A stretch of 64,000 nt of DNA, from contig JBCCGT010000005.1 in the NCBI GenBank assembly GCA_039029135.1, positions 124,001 to 188,000 of the forward strand. Direction: 5' to 3'. This document shows positions 8,843-15,964 of this stretch, piece after piece. Positions within the stretch are counted from its first letter, which is position 1. Each line of letters starts with the position of its first letter. The position numbers and the translations under genes were made by a program. This DNA is from JALZVT01 sp039029135 (GTDB lineage Bacteria; Pseudomonadota; Gammaproteobacteria; Pseudomonadales; Azotimanducaceae). The notes under the pieces are model-generated. The model made no database searches, had not been told where the DNA came from, and saw only the letters and a list, made by a program, of their open reading frames with translations.

Positions 8843-8917
8843 GTCTCGCGCGGCACTTTGCGCGTCTCGCGCGGCATCTTTTTGGTCTCGCGCGGCGCTT
8901 TACGCGTCTCGCGCGGC
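8843..8917. repeat. Four 21-bp imperfect tandem repeats
   Basis: The 12-mer GTCTCGCGCGGC recurs at 8843, 8864, 8885 and 8906, an exact 21-base period with variable bases between. The array fills the gap between the hydrolase start and the MATE stop and runs into the last codons of the MATE gene ('DAARDA'). A 21-base period keeps reading frame; on either strand it encodes Arg/Ala-rich heptads, but no gene with a credible start uses it. Confidence 0.85.
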
Positions 8918-10294
8918 GTCTTGCGCAAGGGCACTGGGTACCCGGGCGGCTACGCCGCCGAATGCGCGCAACAGCAGCAGCGCGCGCAGTGCCATGAACA
9001 GACTCATGCCCGCCCAAAGCGCATGATTGCCGAAGCGGTCCAGCCCGCCCCAAACCACCAGCAGATAGCCAAGCGTGGCGATGGCCATCGCATTGCGCAG
9101 TTCCCGCACCGCGGTCAGCCCGATGAAAAGGCCGTCATAGACGAAGGCCCAGGCGCCGAATAGCGCCACGGGCGCGAGCCAGGGCAGATAGGCCAAAGTC
9201 TCGGTGATCAGCGTGTCCAGCGTCGTCATCAGGCCGACGAGCTGCTCATCGGCGAGCAGCAGCACTCCAGCGAGCAGTAGCCCGAGCAGCGTTCCCCAGA
9301 ACAGCGTGTAGCGCGCGGTCGCGAGCAGTTCCTCTCTCGCGCGTCGACCCGCCGCAAAGCCGCCCAGCGATTCGGCGGCGTGTGCGATGCCGTCCAGTGC
9401 GTGGCTGATCAGGAACAGGAAGTTCAGCAGTATCGCGTTGGCAGCCAGTACGCCCGTACCGAGCCGGGCCGCCGCCGCGGTGGTGACAATGAAGGGCACC
9501 TGCACGCACAGAGTGCGCAAGAGCAGATCACCCGAGATCGCGAACAGCCGCCGCCAGCGATCTCGTAGCCACAGGTCGGGTTGCCTCAGCGCGAGTGTGA
9601 GGCCGAGCGAGCGGCCGACGATCCACACGCCCAGAACGACCGTGACCCACTCGCTGATTACGGTACCCCAGGCCACGCCCGCGACGCCCATCTCGGCGAC
9701 CACGACAAAATACAGGTCCAGTGCGATGTTGAGGCCGTTGAATAGCAGCGTCAGCAACAGCGTGCTGCGCATGCGCTGGGTGCCAAAGAGAGCGCCCAGC
9801 ACGACCAGATACAGAAGGTAGGCCGGTGTGCCCAGCAGACGAATGCTGAAGTACTCGGCGGCGCCGTTCGCGACCGTCGCATCAGCGGTCAGCCAGCCGA
9901 ACACGTGACCGCGCGCAACCAGGCCCAGCGCGATGACCAAGGCGGCGACGCCGACCGCGATCATGCCGGCGCGCAGCAGCGTCAGCCGAATCTCCATCGG
10001 CTCGCGCGCGCCGTGCTGCTGGGCGACCAGCGCGGTGGTGCCCATGCGCAGAAAGCCGAACATCCAATAGGTCGAGCTGAAGACCAGCGCCCCGAGCGCC
10101 ACGGCCGCGATGTAGGTTTCATCGGGCAGCCGGCCGAGCACGGCGGTGTCGACCGTGCCGACCAGCGGCACCGTCAGATTGGCCAGAACGATGGGCCACG
10201 ACAGACTCAGTACACGGCGGTGCCAGCGGGCGTCGCGCAGGCCCTCGGTAGCCGGTGGGGCCTGGGGCGTCGGGTTGTCGTTAGCTGCGGATAT
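8900..10294 (-). CDS. MATE family (DinF-type) efflux transporter with an anomalous start
   Basis: About 464 residues and twelve hydrophobic helices. Family features: 'PLVGTVDTAVLGRLPDETYIAAVALG', 'FGFLRMGTTALVAQQHGA', 'LFNGLNIALDLYFVV' and the repeated half beginning 'AANAILLNFLFLISHALDGIAHAAESL'. Homology continues upstream of the first ordinary start (GTG 10171) through 'WHRRVLSLSWPIVLANLTV', which is helix 1 of MATE proteins. No ATG, GTG or TTG occurs in frame before the upstream TAG; an ATA codon at 10294 with GAGAGG 9 bases ahead is the best candidate. It lies 40 bases downstream of the desaturase gene and could export that cluster's product. Confidence 0.85.
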   Translation of the reverse strand: MSAANDNPTPQAPPATEGLRDARWHRRVLSLSWPIVLANLTVPLVGTVDTAVLGRLPDETYIAAVALGALVFSSTYWMFGFLRMGTTALVAQQHGAREPMEIRLTLLRAGMIAVGVAALVIALGLVARGHVFGWLTADATVANGAAEYFSIRLLGTPAYLLYLVVLGALFGTQRMRSTLLLTLLFNGLNIALDLYFVVVAEMGVAGVAWGTVISEWVTVVLGVWIVGRSLGLTLALRQPDLWLRDRWRRLFAISGDLLLRTLCVQVPFIVTTAAAARLGTGVLAANAILLNFLFLISHALDGIAHAAESLGGFAAGRRAREELLATARYTLFWGTLLGLLLAGVLLLADEQLVGLMTTLDTLITETLAYLPWLAPVALFGAWAFVYDGLFIGLTAVRELRNAMAIATLGYLLVVWGGLDRFGNHALWAGMSLFMALRALLLLRAFGGVAARVPSALAQDAARDA

Positions 10295-10334
10295 GGCGCG
10301 GGCCCTCTCAGGAGCCCGCTATCCTAGCGCGGAT

Positions 10335-11366
10335 CTAGAGACCGCCTGCGGTCAACAGCCGAGACGGGTAGCCGCCGCGCATGTCGCGCAACAGCGAGTG
10401 CCCGCCGCCGAGGTAGCTGTCGCAGCGCGGCGTCTCGCGCGCGTAGGCCGGACAGCGCTGCAGCAGGGCGCGCAGCGCCGGCAGCCGGTGTCCTGGGATC
10501 GACGCCACCAGATGATGCTCGGCGTGCAGGCCGATGAAGTGCGGCGCCAGCAGCGCTCGCTCTATCGGTCCCGCGTCGACGCTGCGCGTGTGGCGCAGGG
10601 TGCCGACGTGATCCAGCGCGAAGTGCTCGGCGATGCTGCGGATGCGATTCAGCATCGGCACGACGCTGAAAATCGGCAGGACCCAGTACAGCAGCCACTG
10701 CGGCCACAGTCCGCTCAGCACCACCGCGGCGACGATGGCGAGCATGCACAGGATCCTTGCCGTCGCGAGTCCGTCCCGGGGCTCGGCGACGCCGTCGGCG
10801 TCCGTACTGGTCGGGCTGCTCATCGATACGAAAGTGCCGAACAGATAGAGCACGCTCTGCCAGTACAGCGACAGCAGCAGGCCCGGGGTCGAGCGGCCGT
10901 TCGGAAATTCCCAATGCCTGCGCTGCTTTGGCTGGCTCGTCTTGCGCACCCAGTCGGGATCCTGCGGCGTGTTCAGATGCCGATGATGTGCCAGATGCGT
11001 GCGCCTATAGCCGCGCAGGTTGGCGAACAGGGGGGCGGCCGTCAGGAGTTCGCCGAGCCAGTCGTTAACGCGGCGGCTGCGCGCGACGCAGAAGTGCGTC
11101 GCGTCGTGCATCAGCACCAACAGCCCGTGCTGGCGCGCGCCGATCACTATGAGCGCCGGCACCAGCAGCAGCCACCACACCCAGCCCGTAAGCTGAGCGT
11201 GCAGCGCGGCCACGGCGATGATCAGCGCATAGTCGCCCAGCGCGGCGATCAGAAACCGTGCGGTCGACGGCTGTCGCAGCGCCTGCAGTGCCGCGCGCAC
11301 CTGCGGCTCAGCGAGATACGTCCGCACGTCGACGTGCGCCGCATCTACTCTGCTCGCCGCGCTCAC
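10335..11366 (-). CDS. Membrane fatty-acid desaturase
   Basis: 343 residues from a GTG whose bases overlap the TGA of the upstream gene (GTGA), showing coupling. All three histidine boxes of the di-iron membrane desaturases are present: H87-D-A-T-H91, H124-L-A-H127-H128 and H281-A-E-H284-H285. Membrane segments flank them (about 43-78, 165-182 and 203-238). Such enzymes insert a double bond (or a hydroxyl) into an acyl chain using O2 and an electron donor. Its place behind the FeeM-like and HDO genes suggests it acts on the acyl group of a specialised lipid rather than bulk membrane lipid (inference). Confidence 0.9.
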   Translation of the reverse strand: MSAASRVDAAHVDVRTYLAEPQVRAALQALRQPSTARFLIAALGDYALIIAVAALHAQLTGWVWWLLLVPALIVIGARQHGLLVLMHDATHFCVARSRRVNDWLGELLTAAPLFANLRGYRRTHLAHHRHLNTPQDPDWVRKTSQPKQRRHWEFPNGRSTPGLLLSLYWQSVLYLFGTFVSMSSPTSTDADGVAEPRDGLATARILCMLAIVAAVVLSGLWPQWLLYWVLPIFSVVPMLNRIRSIAEHFALDHVGTLRHTRSVDAGPIERALLAPHFIGLHAEHHLVASIPGHRLPALRALLQRCPAYARETPRCDSYLGGGHSLLRDMRGGYPSRLLTAGGL

Positions 11367-12136
11367 TTGTTGGCACCCGCGAGCGATGGTTCGTGCTGCG
11401 CCGGCGCGCTCTGTTGGCCGGCGTGCGTCACGGCGCGCCGCGGCGTTGCGGTGCCGCCCGCCGCGAAGGCGTCGCGGACCACGCGACCGAACAGCTCGCC
11501 GACCAGCGTCATCTGCGCGCACATCTCTTCGGTCGCGGCGTCGTCCGGCACGAGATAGTCGATATAGCGGGGCATGTTGCGGACGTGGCCCTCGTCGATG
11601 CGCGCGTGATCGATCAGAAAGCTCATGGCCTCTTCGCCGATGCCAACGGCCGCGAGATGTCGCAGGTAGTCGGCGCCGCTCGTCACCGGCATGAACTCGA
11701 GAAAGTACAGGTAAGCGAGGTAGGCGGGCAGATTGCCTTGCAGGACCTGCAGACGCGCGTGACTGATCAACGCGGCGGTCGCGGGCAGCGGTCGCTGCGC
11801 CGGAAAGGTATCGCTGACCAAGCCCAGCGCGGCCGCGTCGTTGGCGGCCAGCGTGTCGTGGCCAATCTCGGAGCGCGCGTGGCGCATGAAGCCGTCGACC
11901 AGCTCGCGCTGGCGACCGGTGAAGTGCAGGGTCGCCGCCGCCTGCAGCTGCGGGTTGTCGCGGGTGTAGAAATAGGTCTCCCGCATCATCCACGCCCACT
12001 GGCGGGGAGTGATGCTGTCGCTGAACAACGCGACTAGCCCGCTGGACGCGTTGAATCGCGCTAGCGTGGTTTTGAATTGTTCGGCGATGCGATTGACGCG
12101 GGTGTCGAGGATTTTTTGTGCTTCTTGTTCGCTCAT
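11363..12136 (-). CDS. Haem-oxygenase-like diiron oxidase (HDO / iron-containing redox enzyme family)
   Basis: 257 residues from ATG 12136, overlapping the preceding stop (ATGA). All-helical protein with a metal-ligand pattern that matches the HDO superfamily (UndA, SznF, BesC types): E90-x-x-H93 in 'SEIGHD', E147 in 'FLEF', and H177-x3-D181-x2-H184 in 'DHARIDEGH'. These enzymes assemble a labile diiron site and carry out oxidative decarboxylation, N-oxygenation or C-C cleavage, often on fatty acids or amino acids. The last 30 residues are a low-complexity tail. It is sandwiched between an acyltransferase and a desaturase, all overlapping, so the three probably act on one acyl-derived product. 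The reaction cannot be assigned. Confidence 0.85.
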   Translation of the reverse strand: MSEQEAQKILDTRVNRIAEQFKTTLARFNASSGLVALFSDSITPRQWAWMMRETYFYTRDNPQLQAAATLHFTGRQRELVDGFMRHARSEIGHDTLAANDAAALGLVSDTFPAQRPLPATAALISHARLQVLQGNLPAYLAYLYFLEFMPVTSGADYLRHLAAVGIGEEAMSFLIDHARIDEGHVRNMPRYIDYLVPDDAATEEMCAQMTLVGELFGRVVRDAFAAGGTATPRRAVTHAGQQSAPAQHEPSLAGANK

Positions 12137-12786
12137 GATGCGCGCTCCAGTTTGGTGTTGATGTGGGTGTGCTGTGCCGCGTTGGGGTGTTTCGCCGCTC
12201 GCAGCGGGGCCCGTTGGCCCACGTCCAAGAGCGGCGATCCGGCTCGGCTCAGCGCGGACGTGTCGCCGAAACCAATGCGCATGACGTTCACCGCGCCGTA
12301 TACCGGATGGACGCATTCGGCCAGGTGGCGGTGAAAACCGAGCCGCTGAAACAGCGGCACCAGATGGTCGTTGCAGTCAGCGAAGTCGTTGGTGAAGCCG
12401 CGCTCCAGCGCCGCCCGGCGGGCCGCGCGGATGAGGCTCAGCGCCAGACGACCACCGCGTGCGCTTGGCGCCACCATCAGCTTGGTGGTGACCGTGGCGG
12501 TCGCGAGCTCGCCGGGCGCCAGCCTGTCGAGCTGATACAGCGCGCGGTATTTCTCTGCCGCGGGATGGTCTGCGGGGGTGGTCAGCAGCGTGCCGACGAT
12601 GCCCGTGTCTTCGCGGGCAATCTGCAGCAGACCGGCTGCGGCCATGGGATCGAAGAGGCGTTGGCGGGTATGGCAGACGTTCGGGTCGCTGCTGTGGCGG
12701 CCCATTTCGACGACATAGATGCGATACCAGAAGCGGAAGGCGGCCTCACGTTCGGAGACAGATTCGGCCAATTTTATTGTTGTCAT
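12133..12786 (-). CDS. GNAT-fold N-acyltransferase, FeeM (N-acyl amino acid synthase)-like
   Basis: 217 residues. The pattern is that of FeeM/acyl-homoserine-lactone-synthase-like enzymes rather than ordinary acetyltransferases: 'FRFWYRIYVVEMGR' (residues 18-30), a central strand-loop 'KLMVAPSARGGRLALSLI' (102-119), 'NDFADC' (133-138), 'PLFQRLGFHRH' (144-154) and 'HPVYGAVNVMRIGFGD' (160-175). FeeM joins an acyl-ACP chain to an amino acid such as tyrosine. It is the first gene of an operon with an HDO oxidase and a desaturase and has a palindrome-containing promoter region upstream. The substrate pair is unknown. Confidence 0.8.
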   Translation of the reverse strand: MTTIKLAESVSEREAAFRFWYRIYVVEMGRHSSDPNVCHTRQRLFDPMAAAGLLQIAREDTGIVGTLLTTPADHPAAEKYRALYQLDRLAPGELATATVTTKLMVAPSARGGRLALSLIRAARRAALERGFTNDFADCNDHLVPLFQRLGFHRHLAECVHPVYGAVNVMRIGFGDTSALSRAGSPLLDVGQRAPLRAAKHPNAAQHTHINTKLERAS

Positions 12787-12841
12787 GGTGATGTCCTTAT
12801 CAAGCAGTCCGGGTCAAACATTAGATTGAACCCTGTAAAGC

Positions 12842-12855
12842 GTCAAACTTTTGAC
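12842..12855. promoter_or_regulatory. Perfect palindrome GTCAAA-CT-TTTGAC overlapping the likely -35 of the FeeM-like operon
   Basis: A 14-base perfect inverted repeat 56 bases ahead of the operon start. Read on the minus strand, its right half supplies TTGACG, a good -35; TCTAAT 15 bases further or TAATGT 17 bases further could be the -10. Overlap of a palindrome with a -35 is the usual layout of a repressor operator. A site of the same form (GTCAA-N4-TTGAC) occurs at 24858-24871. Confidence 0.5.
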
Positions 12856-12865
12856 ACCAATGTCG

Positions 12866-12889
12866 AAGTCCGCTTTTATTGTCGGACTT
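12866..12889. promoter_or_regulatory. Second inverted repeat upstream of the FeeM-like operon
   Basis: AAGTCCG (12866-12872) and CGGACTT (12883-12889) form a perfect 7-base inverted repeat with a 10-base T-rich spacer, 11 bases beyond the first palindrome. It may be an upstream activator site or a weak terminator hairpin; sequence does not decide. Confidence 0.35.
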
Positions 12890-12996
12890 GACCGGCGAGT
12901 GAGCACTGCACCCGGCGCTGTCGGCTGAGACCACCACGCCAGACAAGCTGTGATGCAGCCCGGAGTCCGGACGCCTCATCGGCGTACCATGGCGGC

Positions 12997-13461
12997 ATGC
13001 GACTGTTCTATTTGCTGTTGACGATTGCGCTCATCGCCGCCCTCGCCGCGCCGTTCGTTCTGAAGGCGCCGAACGGACAACCCCTGATGCGGGTTGAGGA
13101 CGTGCTGGATGACTCGACGGCGGGACGCGTATCTGCGGCGCCGACGACGGTCTATCGCTGGCAGGACGCCAGCGGAATCTGGCAGTACGGCTCTGCACCG
13201 CCGGCGGGAACCGCTGCGCAGCCGGTGCAGATCGACACCAGCGCTACGCTGCGCCTGGGCGCGGAGTGGGACGTTACGGATCTCGTTGCCCCGGCTGCCG
13301 ATACGACGCCGGCGGGTGGCGCGTTTGCGCTGCCCGACAACCCGCTGGATCTCTACCGCAGCGCGCCAGAGCTGCTGGAGGCCAGCCGCGATGCGGGTGC
13401 GGCAATGCAGGCCCGCAACGAGGAGCTGCAGCGCGTCATGGGCGAGTTGCACAAGCAGTAG
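12997..13461 (+). CDS. DUF4124 domain-containing membrane-anchored protein
   Basis: 154 residues. An N-terminal hydrophobic segment (residues 2-21) could be an anchor or uncleaved signal. The DUF4124 core 'VYRWQDASGIWQYGSAPPAG' (about residues 52-71) is the family's hallmark W-x-D-x-x-G-x-x-x-Y/F module found in many proteobacterial periplasmic proteins of unknown role. The C-terminal half is Ala/Pro-rich with a short helix. It is divergent from the FeeM-like operon, with 210 bases between them. Confidence 0.75.
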   Translation: MRLFYLLLTIALIAALAAPFVLKAPNGQPLMRVEDVLDDSTAGRVSAAPTTVYRWQDASGIWQYGSAPPAGTAAQPVQIDTSATLRLGAEWDVTDLVAPAADTTPAGGAFALPDNPLDLYRSAPELLEASRDAGAAMQARNEELQRVMGELHKQ

Positions 13462-13492
13462 GCGGGGACGCCTCAAGTCGAGCGTCGGTCGG

Positions 13493-14476
13493 CTAACCGG
13501 CGGCGGCGAGCAGCTCGAACAGGTTGGCGGGCAGGCTCGAGGAGAACGGCGCCACCCCCAGATGCTCGCGCAGCGCGTCGATGTCGTCGCCCCAGTGTGC
13601 CTCCCAATCGACCGCCATGAGCGGGGGCGTGCAACGCCCGTGGCGCCAGGCTTCGCTGATGATTGTCAGCAGAATGGGCAAGCCCTCGATGCGCGACTCC
13701 GCGCCGGTGGTCACGGCGGTCGCGAGAAACAGCGCCGAGTAGTTGTGGCCGAACTGCGCGAGCTGGAAGGCGCTGATGGCGATCTCGTGCAGCGCGGTCG
13801 TCTCGTAGCCCGCCACCAGGTGCCAGATGTCGTGGGTCTGCAGAATGCGCGTGTTCAGGTAGCGCAGCGCGGGCGGCAGTCCATCCAGCCCGATGCTGCT
13901 GCGGTCCAGCACCTCCGGGTCGTAGCCGTTGTCGCGCAGCATGCGCAGCAGGGTGTCGCCGAGCGAGCCGCCCGCGTAGCCGGCGAGATCGTCGAGCCGG
14001 ATGGGCGGGGTGACGCTGCGCTCGTGTGGCTCGATCCCGGACAGCGCGCGCGCCGTCGCTTCCGCCAGCCCTCCGAACGCTGTGTCGAGATGGGTCGCCA
14101 GCCCCGCGACGCGGAGCGTGACACCCACCGCGTCGAGCTCGCCGCTGCGGGTCGCATCCAGCACGTCGAACAGGGCAGGCCAGAGCGCGCCGGTGTAGGG
14201 CGCCACGCCTTGCGACGCTGGCGTCTCATGGCCCTCGAGCGGGGCGCCCGACCAGGATTGCGCGAGCGCGTCATAGACCGGCCATGTGGCGGCCGGATCC
14301 CGGGCGGCCGCGTGCCACAGGGCCGCGAGCAGGGCGAGGCGGGCGCTCTCGTCGCCCTTCTGCACGGCCTTTACGGTTGTCGGCAGCTCCGCAAGTGTCT
14401 GTGCGTCGAAGCCCTCGGCGGCGGCGCGCAGCGTCTGCCGCCACGCGTGGTCGGTTGCTGCGCCCGCCTCGGTCAT
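13493..14476 (-). CDS. Coq4 family protein (ubiquinone biosynthesis type), paralogue 1
   Basis: 327 residues from ATG 14476. The Coq4 zinc motif HDxxH(x)11E is exact: 'THDIWHLVAGYETTALHE'. Coq4 takes part in ubiquinone head-group processing (C1 oxidative decarboxylation/hydroxylation is the reported role). This copy is longer than the usual 220-250 residues, with an extra N-terminal region of roughly 110 residues lacking recognised motifs. It starts 2 bases after the DJ-1-like gene's stop on the same strand, so the two are an operon, with a TetR gene just upstream. A second Coq4-type gene is divergent at 15965. Confidence 0.85.
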   Translation of the reverse strand: MTEAGAATDHAWRQTLRAAAEGFDAQTLAELPTTVKAVQKGDESARLALLAALWHAAARDPAATWPVYDALAQSWSGAPLEGHETPASQGVAPYTGALWPALFDVLDATRSGELDAVGVTLRVAGLATHLDTAFGGLAEATARALSGIEPHERSVTPPIRLDDLAGYAGGSLGDTLLRMLRDNGYDPEVLDRSSIGLDGLPPALRYLNTRILQTHDIWHLVAGYETTALHEIAISAFQLAQFGHNYSALFLATAVTTGAESRIEGLPILLTIISEAWRHGRCTPPLMAVDWEAHWGDDIDALREHLGVAPFSSSLPANLFELLAAAG

Positions 14477-14478
14477 CT

Positions 14479-15099
14479 TCAGGCGGGCAGCTCGCCCTTG
14501 TTGAGGTATTGCGCGAATGGGTCGTTGTCGGCGTCGCGATGCCACTGATATTCCGTGAACACCGCGATCTGTTCGGCCGCCTCGGTCCCCAGCAGCTCCT
14601 CTATCACGGCCAGCGCCATGTCGGTCCCGGCGCTGACCCCTGACGACGTGGCGTAGGGGCCGTCGATGACCCAGCGGGCCTGCTCGACCCAGGTCACGTC
14701 GCCCGGCTGACGCCGCGCGATCTCAAAGAACATCTTGTTCGTCGTTGCCCGGCGCCCGTCCAGCAGACCCGCCTTCGCAAGCAGCGCCGAACCCGTACAG
14801 ACCGACATGACCCGCTCGGCCCGCGGCGCGCGTTCGCGCAGAAAGTCGAGCATCGCCGGATTCTCCAGCTCGGGCAGGGTGCCTATGCCGCCGGGCAGCA
14901 ATAGCAGATCCAGATCCGGCGCCTCGGCAAAGGTGTGGTCGACCGTGGTCTTCGGTCCCTGAGTAGAGGCCACCGGGGCGTCATGCTCGGCGAGCGTGAC
15001 GATGCGAAAGTCGTCGGTTGCGGTGCCGAACATCTCCAGCGGTCCATAGAGATCGAGCAGCTCGAACTTTGGATAGACGATGGCCCCGAGTGTGCGCAT
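14479..15099 (-). CDS. DJ-1/PfpI family protein (isonitrile hydratase-like)
   Basis: 206 residues. The glutamine-amidotransferase-like fold is seen in 'LGAIVYPKFELLDLYGPLEMF', 'LLLLPGGIGT' and the nucleophile elbow 'VMSVCTGSALLAKAGLLDG', whose Cys is the family's reactive residue; 'ATTNK' and 'YATSSGVSAGTDMAL' match the subfamily that includes isonitrile hydratase and the N-terminal domain of GATase-type AraC regulators, here without a DNA-binding domain. The real substrate is unknown. It lies between TetR (84 bases upstream) and a Coq4 gene (2 bases downstream). Confidence 0.87.
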   Translation of the reverse strand: MRTLGAIVYPKFELLDLYGPLEMFGTATDDFRIVTLAEHDAPVASTQGPKTTVDHTFAEAPDLDLLLLPGGIGTLPELENPAMLDFLRERAPRAERVMSVCTGSALLAKAGLLDGRRATTNKMFFEIARRQPGDVTWVEQARWVIDGPYATSSGVSAGTDMALAVIEELLGTEAAEQIAVFTEYQWHRDADNDPFAQYLNKGELPA

Positions 15100-15183
15100 G
15101 GCCTTTGTCTCCTGTCTGGGCGGTGCGTGCGTGTAGCCCAGTGTACGCCGCGCTTGGCGCCCGGTCAGGGTCCACCCTTGGGC

Positions 15184-15786
15184 TCAGGCGCCCTCGTCGT
15201 CGCCGGTGAGCAGCAGATCGGACAACCAGCCGGAGAAGACGTCCGCGTCGAAGTCGCCCTCGCCCAGCAGCAACGGCAGCATCGGGCCGGCGACGCCGAA
15301 GCCGATCGCGGATGACGCAATTAGCAGAATGCAGCGCCGCACCTCCTCGTTGTCCCGATCGCCGAAGCGCGCAGTCGTCTGCGCCAGCAGTTCGCGAAAC
15401 AGTGCCTGCGTGGCCTCGTCCTTCGCGGACTCTTCCTCGCTCAGCGCATCGTGCAGCGACCGCCATGCCAGCAGTCTGGCGTGACCGCCGCCGATCATCG
15501 CCTGGAACAGGGCTCGAATGACCAGCGCCGGTTCCGTGTCGCTGCGCAGCGCCTTCACGATATCGGCCACCAGCGCCTGGGTCATGCGCTCGGCCAGTGC
15601 GCCGCGCATGCCTGCGGTGTTGCCAAAGTGGTGGATGACGCTGGCGTGGGACAGGCCGGCGTCCTCGGCGACGCCGGTGACGTTGAGCCCGTCGAGGCCC
15701 AGGCGCCGCAGGCGCGCCTCGGCCGCATCGAGAATCAGCGCCCGCGCTTGCTCCGGCGTGCGGCGTTTTCGGGGGGTGCTGCTCAT
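15184..15786 (-). CDS. TetR family transcriptional regulator
   Basis: 200 residues. The N-terminal helix-turn-helix is typical: 'ILDAAEARLRRLGLDGLNVTGV' (in parts), 'AEDAGLSHASVIHHFGNTAGM', residues about 18-60. The C-terminal ligand domain (60-190) is helical and hydrophobic with no recognisable ligand signature. It is upstream of and codirectional with the DJ-1 and Coq4 genes and divergent from the second Coq4 gene, with a pair of 21-base direct repeats in the shared region; control of both sides is likely (inference). Confidence 0.9.
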   Translation of the reverse strand: MSSTPRKRRTPEQARALILDAAEARLRRLGLDGLNVTGVAEDAGLSHASVIHHFGNTAGMRGALAERMTQALVADIVKALRSDTEPALVIRALFQAMIGGGHARLLAWRSLHDALSEEESAKDEATQALFRELLAQTTARFGDRDNEEVRRCILLIASSAIGFGVAGPMLPLLLGEGDFDADVFSGWLSDLLLTGDDEGA

Positions 15787-15859
15787 ATCAAGCTGAATGT
15801 TCCGTGGGTCGCATCACAGTACCGGCGCGCCTGCGCGCGCCGGCGGGTAGATTTTCTTG

Positions 15860-15915
15860 TTGACATCGATGTTGATAGCGCTAGACTATCCTTATTGACA
15901 GCGATGTTAATAGCG
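15860..15915. promoter_or_regulatory. Pair of 21-bp direct repeats between TetR and the divergent Coq4 gene
   Basis: TTGACATCGATGTTGATAGC (15860-15879, plus G) and TTGACAGCGATGTTAATAGC (15895-15914, plus G) match at 19 of 21 positions and are spaced 35 bases start to start. Each begins with a perfect -35 hexamer; TAGACT 16 bases after the first could be a -10 for the + strand gene. GATAG and CTATC also form an inverted repeat at 15874-15890. The arrangement looks like a double operator for the adjacent TetR. Confidence 0.6.
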
Positions 15916-15964
15916 TTCGCAACGGTTTTTCAGTCTTTCGCCCCATTGGAGTTTTTGCCCTGCC

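Noticed and set aside
8843..8917. CRISPR array
   Set aside because: 21-base period with no unique spacers of constant length and no cas genes.
8797..8997. Arg/Leu/Ala heptad peptide encoded on the + strand across the 21-bp repeats
   Set aside because: Produced by the repeat itself; runs antisense into the MATE gene and has no ribosome site.
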